This document shows, in pieces, positions 6,917-13,047 of a DNA stretch of 18,403 nucleotides. A model generated the notes under the pieces. That model worked only from the letters and a program-made list of their open reading frames with translations, was not told the origin of the DNA and ran no database searches. The stretch is taken from contig CAZHUO010000025.1 in assembly GCA_964535715.1 (NCBI GenBank), forward strand, positions 1 through 18,403. Direction: 5' to 3'. Position numbers and translations under genes: made by a program. The DNA comes from CAZCCC01 sp964535715. GTDB taxonomy: Bacteria > Patescibacteriota > Patescibacteriia > Buchananbacterales > UBA6539. Position 1 is the first letter of the stretch. Each line of letters opens with the position of its first letter.

Positions 6917-7231
6917 ATGAAACGCAGATTCATCGTTCTGCAAGGCGGAAAAGTTAAAATTTTCCGAAACAAACGTGGCGGAAAAGCAGCCGAAAAAGGA
7001 CGGGCTTGGGACAAATGGCCCGAAGGTCGGCTCGACCGGGAAATCAAGTCAATGAAAAATGATCTTCCCGATGAGGAAACTTTTGAAATTCAGCCGCACC
7101 GCATAGTGTGCGGAGTGCCTGTTCCGCAAGGAGTCAATGGCGATCCTATCGCTTCCGCTTTTTGCAACGGCAAAAAAACCATCTTGGCTTTTCATATTAG
7201 CGACGGCCGCAATCTCATGGTTGCGATCTAG
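6917..7231 (+). CDS. Orphan small basic protein, function unknown
   Basis: A 104-residue protein that I do not recognise. The N-terminal third is strongly basic (M-K-R-R-F, then K-V-K-I-F-R-N-K-R-G-G-K), the middle is acidic (D-L-P-D-E-E-T-F-E), and the C-terminal part is neutral and beta-like (I-V-C-G-V-P-V-P and I-L-A-F-H-I-S-D-G-R). Two cysteines lie near 65 and 83, too few for a zinc site alone. No signal peptide or membrane helix is visible. The gene is real: it has a near-consensus promoter, a strong SD and a strong terminator, and a base composition more G+C-rich than its neighbours. It is monocistronic, divergent from mreB and convergent with proS. The basic N-terminus could bind nucleic acid, but that is only inference. 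Confidence 0.75.
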   Translation: MKRRFIVLQGGKVKIFRNKRGGKAAEKGRAWDKWPEGRLDREIKSMKNDLPDEETFEIQPHRIVCGVPVPQGVNGDPIASAFCNGKKTILAFHISDGRNLMVAI

Positions 7232-7250
7232 CTTTCAATAAAGCCAATAT

Positions 7251-7287
7251 AAGACCGGTATGGGTATTTTCCCTGCCGGTCTTTTTT
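7251..7287 (+). terminator. Rho-independent terminator of the 104-residue gene
   Basis: AAGACCGG (7251-7258) pairs perfectly with CCGGTCTT (7276-7283). An inner GGG/CCC pairing closes a loop, and a T-run follows to 7287. On the minus strand (after proS) the stem is followed by little T, so it works mainly for the plus strand. Confidence 0.88.
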
Positions 7288-7302
7288 CGTTAGTGCTTAT
7301 AA

Positions 7303-8538
7303 TTACTTAATATCTGCAAGCTCTGATATCCCAATTAATTTTGTCTTATCTTCATTTCTTTTTTTAAGCTCAATTTTAGTCCCGGTTTTTTTTGAAATTA
7401 CCAAGCGGTAAGGGATTCCGATCAAATCAGCCTCGGCAAATTTCTGGCCGGCTGATAAATCAGCCCTATTGTCAAACAAAACTTCCACGTTTTTGTCAAG
7501 GAGTTTATTGTACACCTTTTCCGCACTTTTAGCAACTTCATTTTCTTGGCCAAGCTGGATAAGATGAACAAAAAAAGGTGCAATGCTTTTCGGCCAAACA
7601 ATCCCGTTTTTGTCATGATGAATTTCAACAACTGAGCCCATTACGCGGCTCGGTCCAATCCCATAACAACCCATTATCACCGGTTTTCTTTTACCCGCTT
7701 CATCAACATACTCTAAATTAAAAGGTTCAGAATACTTGGTCTTAAGCTGAAAAATATTACCCACTTCAATCGCTTTGCCTTCGGCAATTTCGTTTTTACA
7801 CTTAGGACAAATATCTCCCGCTTTAATTTCAGCAATTTCCTTGTTTTGGGCGTAATGGCATTTTTTACAGTAATAAATCAAATCCTCGCCGTATTCGGTC
7901 AGCACCTGAAACTCATGCGAATATTTTGAAAAGCTGCCGCCGGAGGCTTCAGTGACTAACGAATCCAATCCGCAGCGAATAAAAACTTTTTGATAGGCAA
8001 TCAATGCTTTTTGATAATAATCATCCAAATCTTTTTCATCCTTATGAAAGCTGTATAAATCTTTCATTGAAAATTCAATGCCGCGCAAAAGTCCGGATTT
8101 GGCGCGCGGCTCATTTCTAAATTTATCTTGAATCTGATATAAATAAATCGGCAAGTCTTTATAAGAATTAACAAATTTCCTGACAAGCGGAGTAATTATT
8201 TCTTCATGGGTCCAGCCCAGCCCGTATTCTTTTCCGCTTCTGCCTTTAAACTGAAACATTACTTCCGTCCCCGGGTCAGTCCAGCGATTGGTTTTTTCCC
8301 AAACTTCCTTTGGATGAATTGCCGGCATTAAAATTTCCTGGCCGTCGATTGCATTCATCTCTTCTCTGACAATTTGTTTTATTTTATTTAAAACTCTTAA
8401 GCCCAAAGGCAAATAAGTATAAACTCCGGCAGTTAACTTATCAACAAAGCCGCCGCGTGTTAAAAAGACGGCATTAAGACTCACCTCATCTTTTGGTGGC
8501 TCTTTTTGGGTTTTTCCGAATAGTTTTGATTGAAGCAT
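7303..8538 (-). CDS. proS: Prolyl-tRNA synthetase, compact form without editing domain
   Basis: A 411-residue class II synthetase that charges tRNA-Pro in the cytoplasm. Motif 1 region about 38-53, the T-H-E loop at 110-112, motif 2 F-R-N-E-P-R-A (140-146) and motif 3 G-I-G-P-S-R (293-298) are present, followed by the anticodon-binding domain (about 320-411). Bacterial ProS is usually near 570 residues because an editing domain (INS) that clears Ala-tRNA-Pro sits between motifs 2 and 3. Here that space holds only a short stretch with C224-x2-C227 and C244-x2-C247, a likely zinc ribbon. Editing in cis is therefore absent. The ATG lies inside a large inverted repeat and has no Shine-Dalgarno. 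Confidence 0.93.
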   Translation of the reverse strand: MLQSKLFGKTQKEPPKDEVSLNAVFLTRGGFVDKLTAGVYTYLPLGLRVLNKIKQIVREEMNAIDGQEILMPAIHPKEVWEKTNRWTDPGTEVMFQFKGRSGKEYGLGWTHEEIITPLVRKFVNSYKDLPIYLYQIQDKFRNEPRAKSGLLRGIEFSMKDLYSFHKDEKDLDDYYQKALIAYQKVFIRCGLDSLVTEASGGSFSKYSHEFQVLTEYGEDLIYYCKKCHYAQNKEIAEIKAGDICPKCKNEIAEGKAIEVGNIFQLKTKYSEPFNLEYVDEAGKRKPVIMGCYGIGPSRVMGSVVEIHHDKNGIVWPKSIAPFFVHLIQLGQENEVAKSAEKVYNKLLDKNVEVLFDNRADLSAGQKFAEADLIGIPYRLVISKKTGTKIELKKRNEDKTKLIGISELADIK

Positions 8539-8650
8539 AAAATGTAAATTACAAATTTAAAATCTTAAATTCCAAACCCTTAAGCATGGCTGTTTTGGAA
8601 TTTTTTATTTTATATTTATTTGTTATTTGTAATTTGGAATTTGGTGCTTA
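8532..8650. repeat. Large nested inverted repeat covering the proS start
   Basis: Three pairs of complementary blocks are nested in order: AAGCA (8533-8537) with TGCTT (8645-8649), AAATTACAAAT (8546-8556) with ATTTGTAATTT (8625-8635), and AAATTCCAAA (8567-8576) with TTTGGAATTT (8594-8603; a second copy at 8633-8642). The loop centres on TTAAGCATGGCTG. GTAAATTACAAAT also occurs as a direct repeat at 8544-8556 and 8656-8668. A+T-rich repeats of this look are common between genes in CPR genomes as far as I recall. It fills almost all of the proS upstream region, including the start codon. Confidence 0.7.
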
Positions 8651-8660
8651 TAGGGGTAAA

Positions 8661-10862
8661 TTACAAATCCCCAACCGGAATTTTTCTTAAATTCTCATTG
8701 GTAATACCAAGGCTTAAAAATCTCATTATTTGGTAAGCCGAATCCCCGTCTTTCATATAGTATCTTTTGCCATCAGCAGGATTCACGTACCAGGCTTCGC
8801 CTTTGGATTGGACTTGAAGCAATATTTTGCCTTTTAAGCTATTGGCTAAATTCAAATCAAGTTTGATTTTTCCTGTGCCTAAAGGATTATAGCCGCTTTT
8901 GACTTCCACCCCGTCGTTAAAACCGTCGTCGTCAGTATCAGCATCATGGGAAGAAGTGGTAATTGCTTCTTCAAGCTTGTCAGGCAAGCCGTCATTATCA
9001 GAATCAATATCTTCAAAGCGATCTTCAATACCAATTGGAATTTTGGCTAAGTTTTCATTGGTAATGCCTAATCCGAACTTTCTTAAGGCATCATAGGCTG
9101 AAACTCCGTCTTGTAAATAATATTTCTTGCTTGAAGCCGGATCAACATACCAGGCTTCACCGTGTTCTTGAACTTGAAGGAGGATACGGCCTTTTAAACT
9201 TTCTATTAAAGACTCACTTGCCTGGCTGACTAATGATTTTTCACTGTTAATATAATCCGTTCTCACGGGACGCGAAACAATAATATCAGATTCGGATTCT
9301 TTGACACACACGCCACCAATAATACCATTTTCAGTGGCGCAATTAGGACCGGCCGGAAGGTTTCCAACAGCAGCAGACAAGGTAAAATCCATGTAATACT
9401 GATTTTTTAAGCCGTGATAATAATAGGGATTACTTGAATTGGGAGACGAGGGTAAATTACGCATATAATAAGGCGGCAGACAGCTTGCCAAAGTAAAACC
9501 GTCATCGCCTAAGCATGAATAATTTCCCGATCCGAGAGCTATTGTTGTGCTAGTAAGTGGGTATGCTCCATGGTCATTAAAATAAAGCTCCAAAGCAGTC
9601 TGAATTTGTTTAATATCAGCAACAATTTTTGCATCATATTCACTTTGTTGTTTTTTTAACAGCTCATCAGTATTGGCAGGCTCAAAAATTATATTATTCA
9701 TTGCCAAATTATAATCACTTATTGCCGTTTGTTCTTCTGCCTCAGATAATCCAACCATTATTAACGAAATTGAGAAATCTTTATCCAAAGCATCAGCGAT
9801 GATTTTTGGCTTGCTGATATAGCGGGTAATAATTTTATTTCCGACAAATTCGTAGCTTATTTCTTTTGCAATTTGTCCATTTTTTTCAATTACATAATCT
9901 TTGGTTTTAATATTTTGAAAAAGATCACCAGAAGAAAGCATTCCTTCATAAGACTTTTCATAAGGATCCGATTCGGCATATACCAAATAAGATCCGGGAT
10001 CCTTATCGTTTACAATCATATCAACGTCTTTAAGACTGCTGCCGAGCAAACTATCATCAAAATGAATCCAGGGCGATTTTATATCAATAAAAAAATCACC
10101 AACCGCTTCAACGCTCACCTTGGCGGTATAGTTTTCAGTTGTCAAAGGCTTAGTATTCCAACTGATATACGGAGTAAATTTTTCATAAGTTTTCTGGCCG
10201 GTTTCAAGAAAAGCCAAAACAATTCCGTTTTCCGCCAAAAAATGGCTATAGATAATTTCAGATTTGTCGCCTGAAACTTCCGAAAAATCCGGAACATTTG
10301 TGGAAACTGCGGTTCTTCCAAGAATTGTACTGTCTTCATAATCCAAATCATTAATTTCAGCCAAAACACTTTTTAGCTTATCCGAGCTTCCACCAAAAGC
10401 GTAGTAAAAGGAAGAATATATATAATAAAACATTTTATTAAAATAGGTTGCCACCTGCAAAGTATTCCATTTTTGCGGTACTTCAAAAAAGACAATTGCA
10501 AAACTGCTATTTTCGTCGGACAAGTCGGTAAAATCCAAAGCCTGGTCATCGTCAAATTTTGCCTCAAATCCTTGCGGCATTGTCAGGCTAAAACCGTATT
10601 TTGGCAAGTCAATTATATCGCCTGCTACATAAGTTTTTACCTCATCAATCGTAGTACTCGATCCTAAGTCAAGAGATGTGGCTAAAAAGAATTTACCATC
10701 AGTGGCAGCAAATGCAAAAAGCGGAGAAAAAATTAAACTAAAAATTACGACTGAGTAAAGGGTATTAACCCTTTGATGACTCCTCGGCTCGGAAACAAAA
10801 AGTTGCTGACTTTTTGTTTCTCTCGCCTTACGTCGCCAATAAAAATAATTGATTTTTTTCAT
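8661..10862 (-). CDS. Large secreted surface protein: pilin-like domain, Ca-binding repeats, paired C-terminal repeats
   Basis: 733 residues from the ATG at 10860-10862. This start is preferred over one 72 bases further upstream because that one lies inside the preceding gene. Residues 1-52 are a signal peptide with an abnormally long n-region, hydrophobic core (about 37-51) and an A-F-A-A cleavage area. Residues 53-410 are unrecognised, mixed alpha/beta. Residues about 410-520 resemble the globular part of type IV/GspG-like pseudopilins (D-I-K-Q-I-Q-T-A-L-E-L-Y-F-N-D). Then come repeat A (555-611), an Asp-rich thrombospondin-3-type calcium stretch (D-S-D-N-D-G-L-P-D and D-T-D-D-D-G-F-N-D, about 620-660) and repeat B (675-731). 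The repeats share G-E-A-W-Y-V-x-P-A and L-G-I-T-N-E-N-L. No LPxTG or C-terminal membrane helix is seen. Probably an exported cell-surface protein; the role is unknown. Confidence 0.8.
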   Translation of the reverse strand: MKKINYFYWRRKARETKSQQLFVSEPRSHQRVNTLYSVVIFSLIFSPLFAFAATDGKFFLATSLDLGSSTTIDEVKTYVAGDIIDLPKYGFSLTMPQGFEAKFDDDQALDFTDLSDENSSFAIVFFEVPQKWNTLQVATYFNKMFYYIYSSFYYAFGGSSDKLKSVLAEINDLDYEDSTILGRTAVSTNVPDFSEVSGDKSEIIYSHFLAENGIVLAFLETGQKTYEKFTPYISWNTKPLTTENYTAKVSVEAVGDFFIDIKSPWIHFDDSLLGSSLKDVDMIVNDKDPGSYLVYAESDPYEKSYEGMLSSGDLFQNIKTKDYVIEKNGQIAKEISYEFVGNKIITRYISKPKIIADALDKDFSISLIMVGLSEAEEQTAISDYNLAMNNIIFEPANTDELLKKQQSEYDAKIVADIKQIQTALELYFNDHGAYPLTSTTIALGSGNYSCLGDDGFTLASCLPPYYMRNLPSSPNSSNPYYYHGLKNQYYMDFTLSAAVGNLPAGPNCATENGIIGGVCVKESESDIIVSRPVRTDYINSEKSLVSQASESLIESLKGRILLQVQEHGEAWYVDPASSKKYYLQDGVSAYDALRKFGLGITNENLAKIPIGIEDRFEDIDSDNDGLPDKLEEAITTSSHDADTDDDGFNDGVEVKSGYNPLGTGKIKLDLNLANSLKGKILLQVQSKGEAWYVNPADGKRYYMKDGDSAYQIMRFLSLGITNENLRKIPVGDL
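8670..8840 (-). repeat. C-terminal repeat B of the surface protein
   Basis: A 57-codon unit from S-L-K-G-K-I-L-L to K-I-P-V-G. It aligns without gaps to the unit at 9030-9200 with 39 of 57 residues identical. It ends two codons before the stop. Confidence 0.8.
9030..9200 (-). repeat. C-terminal repeat A of the surface protein
   Basis: The first copy of the 57-codon unit (S-L-K-G-R-I-L-L to K-I-P-I-G), separated from the second by the calcium-binding Asp-rich linker. The unit has a conserved W-Y-V and Y-Y core and looks like a small independent fold. Confidence 0.8.
10757..10835. repeat. Palindromic element inserted in frame in the signal-peptide region
   Basis: Two perfect hairpins: AAAGGGT-ATTA-ACCCTTT (10757-10774) and GAAACAAAAAGT-TGCTG-ACTTTTTGTTTC (10792-10820, 12-base arms), joined and flanked by CTCGG and CTCGC-type G+C-rich sequence. 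The block has no stop in the gene frame and encodes a charged insert including R-R-K-A-R-E-T-K-S-Q-Q-L-F. It sits between the basic start (M-K-K-I-N-Y-F-Y-W) and hydrophobic core of an otherwise ordinary signal peptide. It resembles mobile palindromic elements that insert in coding sequence, such as the RPEs of Rickettsia. Confidence 0.7.
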
Positions 10863-10872
10863 AAAAAAATAA

Positions 10873-11244
10873 TTACTTATTAAATATGTCAAACCAATGT
10901 TTTTTGCTTTCAAGCGGCTTTTTTTGGCTTTCATTATCCTGCTGATTTTTAATCATACCTTGCAGTAGATTTGCTTCCTGCTCTACCCTGTCCCCATCAT
11001 AATCGGCATTATGGGCATGAGCTCCGGCATAAGACGGCTTTTTTTGATCCAAGTGTAGATTGATAAACTGAAAATTATCCTTATTTGTTTCAATATAAAC
11101 ATGAAAACGCGGATAAAAATCTCGGCTAAGCCTTTTAGTATAGCTGGTTTGGCCGGTATTTGGATCATTAAAAACTGCATACCCCGACCGGCGCATTAAA
11201 TTTCCAAGATTTTCATTAAAATTATAAGGCAATTGTATTTTCAT
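10873..11244 (-). CDS. Conserved CPR-type small hypothetical protein
   Basis: A 123-residue soluble protein. It resembles a family I associate with Parcubacteria genomes, with an N-terminal M-K-I-Q-L-P-Y-x-F-N-E-N, then G-Y-A-V-F-N-D, R-L-S-R-D-F-Y-P-R-F-H-V-Y-I-E and the very conserved-looking L-H-L-D-Q-K-K-P-S-Y-A-G-A-H-A-H-N. The last motif has three His and two Asp that could bind metal (H64, D66, H75, H77 approximate), though no function is known to me. The C-terminal 35 residues are charged and probably flexible. No signal peptide. The surface-protein gene starts ten bases after its stop, so the two are probably co-transcribed. There is no Shine-Dalgarno. Confidence 0.72.
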   Translation of the reverse strand: MKIQLPYNFNENLGNLMRRSGYAVFNDPNTGQTSYTKRLSRDFYPRFHVYIETNKDNFQFINLHLDQKKPSYAGAHAHNADYDGDRVEQEANLLQGMIKNQQDNESQKKPLESKKHWFDIFNK

Positions 11245-11274
11245 CTCTAATTTAGCCGTTAATAATTTTCTAAT

Positions 11275-11280
11275 ATTATA
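11275..11280 (-). promoter_or_regulatory. Candidate -10 box for the 123-residue gene
   Basis: TATAAT on the minus strand, about 30 bases before the ATG at 11244. No convincing -35 is seen because the upstream side is occupied by the hairpin at 11280-11305. Confidence 0.35.
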
Positions 11281-11305
11281 AGCCTCTTTGCCGGAAGGCA
11301 GGCTT
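11280..11305. repeat. Small G+C-rich hairpin between rseP and the next gene
   Basis: AAGCCT (11280-11285) pairs with AGGCTT (11300-11305), with an inner GCC (11290-11292) and GGC (11297-11299) around GGAA. It lies just after the rseP stop (11318), but no T-run follows on the minus strand, so it is a poor intrinsic terminator. It could be a fragment of the same G+C-rich repeat class as 2167-2230. Confidence 0.4.
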
Positions 11306-11317
11306 AAAAACTAACAG

Positions 11318-12478
11318 CTAAAAAAGTCCGGACAGCTTATCCCACCAACCGGATGAAACTCTGGCAATATCATTGAATGTCACAATTAGAATTAACAGCA
11401 TTAACAAGGCAAAACCCATATTATGCATCAAATTTTCAAATTTTTGATTCACCGGCTTCCTGCGGATCGCTTCAATCAAAAGAAAAAACACCCGGCCGCC
11501 ATCAAGAGCCGGAAAAGGCAGAAAATTTATGACGGCGATAATTACAGATAAAGTTGCTGTAAGCTGAAGCAGATAAATAATGCCAAGCCTGGCAGCGTCG
11601 CCGACAAGACTGGCAATTCCAACCGGGCCATAAACTTCGCCGATCATGCTGTGTTCCACAATTAAACTCTGTAAAATCAGATAAAAACCGGCCACTATTT
11701 CGTAAGCCATTTTTAGCGTCTGCCAAGTGCCATAAAAAGGCGCGACATACCAGGGGTAAGAAACAATCCCGGTTTCAATCAAAGCTATTCCCAGCCCAGG
11801 CTTCTGATTTTCGGCTATTAATCTAGGAGTTGCTTCCTTTTTTAAAATTTCTTTTTCTCTTTGAATATCAAAACTCACGCTTTCGTCCAATTTCTCGACT
11901 AAATAATCCTGAACTTGATTGATTTTTGAAATCGGCTGGCCGTCAATTGAGATTATCGAATCACCAATTTCGATTCCCGCTTCGGCTGCCGGGGAATTTG
12001 GCAAAACTCTCATTACTCTGACTTGCGACTCTTTGACTTTTGCCAAAGGCAGAAGCTGATTGTCTTCAACGACCTGCGGGGAGCCGAATATAAAGGCAAT
12101 TGAAAAAATAAATGCGGCTAAAATCAAATTCATTGATACTCCGGCTGAAATTATCGCCATTCTTTTGCCGACGCTTTTTTTGGCGAAACTGTCTTCATCC
12201 TCCCTATTTTCCCCTTCCTCTCCTTTTATTTTTACAAAGCCGCCCAAGGGAATCCAATTAAGCGACCAAATTGTTGTTTTATTTTCGCTTGCTTTAAAGC
12301 CGACTCTTTTCCATTTGCCCGCTTCATCTTTATAAAAGCCGAAAATTCTTGGCGGCAGGCCGAGTCCGAATTCATCGACTTTTACTCCAAATTTCCTGGC
12401 AACGCCAAAATGGCCGGCTTCATGAACCAAAACTAAAATGCCTAAAACGGCAAAAAATACTACTAAGGTCATTAACAT
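11318..12478 (-). CDS. rseP: Site-2 protease family zinc metalloprotease (RseP/YluC type)
   Basis: A 386-residue intramembrane M50 protease. The catalytic zinc motif H19-E-A-G-H23 lies in the first membrane helix, and the third zinc ligand region is N-F-L-P-F-P-A-L-D-G-G (318-328) near the C-terminus. One PDZ domain (about 140-220, with S-P-A-A-E-A-G-I-E-I-G-D) lies between them. Four membrane segments in all (about 3-22, 108-132, 295-320, 353-370). Such enzymes cleave membrane-bound anti-sigma factors or signal-peptide remnants; the substrate here is unknown. The start follows the frr stop by only three bases and has no Shine-Dalgarno, so translation is probably coupled. A second Met is at codon 3. 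Confidence 0.92.
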   Translation of the reverse strand: MLMTLVVFFAVLGILVLVHEAGHFGVARKFGVKVDEFGLGLPPRIFGFYKDEAGKWKRVGFKASENKTTIWSLNWIPLGGFVKIKGEEGENREDEDSFAKKSVGKRMAIISAGVSMNLILAAFIFSIAFIFGSPQVVEDNQLLPLAKVKESQVRVMRVLPNSPAAEAGIEIGDSIISIDGQPISKINQVQDYLVEKLDESVSFDIQREKEILKKEATPRLIAENQKPGLGIALIETGIVSYPWYVAPFYGTWQTLKMAYEIVAGFYLILQSLIVEHSMIGEVYGPVGIASLVGDAARLGIIYLLQLTATLSVIIAVINFLPFPALDGGRVFFLLIEAIRRKPVNQKFENLMHNMGFALLMLLILIVTFNDIARVSSGWWDKLSGLF

Positions 12479-12481
12479 AAT

Positions 12482-13036
12482 TTATATTGTCATTATTTCT
12501 TGTTCTTTTTTATCTCCTATTTCTTTTATTTTTTCATTATGGCTTTTAACCAACTCATCTAATTTTTTCTGCAAATCGTACTTATCATCTTCAGTAATAT
12601 CCGAAGCTTTCTGTTTTTTTGTGATTTCATCTTTTACCTTATCTCTGATTTGACGGATAATGATCCGCGATTTTTCCATTTTTTCGCCGACTGATTTAAC
12701 CAGCTCTTTTCGGCTTTCTTCGGTTAGTGGCGGGATAGTCAAACGAATTTGCGAGCCTTCGTTTACCGGATTAATTCCGATATTAGCGGAAATTATCGAT
12801 TTTTCAATGTCTTTAATTATCGCCTTATCCCAGGGCTGAATTAAAATTGTCCTTGCCTCCGGCACGCTGATTGATGCCATCTGTTTCAATGCGGTTCTGG
12901 TTCCGTAGGCTTCAACCAGAATATTTTCAACCATCAAAGGATTGGCTCTACCTATCCTTAAAGTAGCCAATTCTGACTTTAAATTTTCTATAATCCTTTC
13001 GAATTCAATCTTATGAATTTCAATGATTTGATCCAT
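12482..13036 (-). CDS. frr: Ribosome recycling factor
   Basis: A 184-residue protein of normal length that splits post-termination ribosomes with EF-G. Conserved marks: L-R-I-G-R-A-N-P (26-33) at the start of the three-helix bundle, I-Q-P-W-D (71-75) and P-P-L-T-E-E-S-R-K-E-L (near 106-116). The final helix is highly charged. In many bacteria frr follows pyrH/tsf; here it follows a lipoprotein gene by 11 bases and precedes rseP by three bases. No Shine-Dalgarno. Confidence 0.95.
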   Translation of the reverse strand: MDQIIEIHKIEFERIIENLKSELATLRIGRANPLMVENILVEAYGTRTALKQMASISVPEARTILIQPWDKAIIKDIEKSIISANIGINPVNEGSQIRLTIPPLTEESRKELVKSVGEKMEKSRIIIRQIRDKVKDEITKKQKASDITEDDKYDLQKKLDELVKSHNEKIKEIGDKKEQEIMTI

Positions 13037-13047
13037 AAATAAATTGA

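Noticed and set aside
8544..8668. CRISPR-like or tandem repeat array
   Set aside because: Only two direct copies of a 13-base A+T-rich string with no further units or spacers; the dominant structure is an inverted repeat.
9873..10274. Plus-strand open frame of 133 codons inside the surface protein gene
   Set aside because: Antisense shadow of a long, well-supported coding frame, without expression signals.
10757..10820. Hairpins read as a transcription terminator
   Set aside because: They lie inside an open coding frame near its 5' end and no T-run follows on the coding strand; an inserted palindromic element explains them better.
10863..10934. Longer start for the surface protein, 24 codons upstream
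   Set aside because: It lies within the 123-residue gene and would place a second basic stretch before an already overlong signal peptide; the ATG at 10862 leaves a normal ten-base gap.
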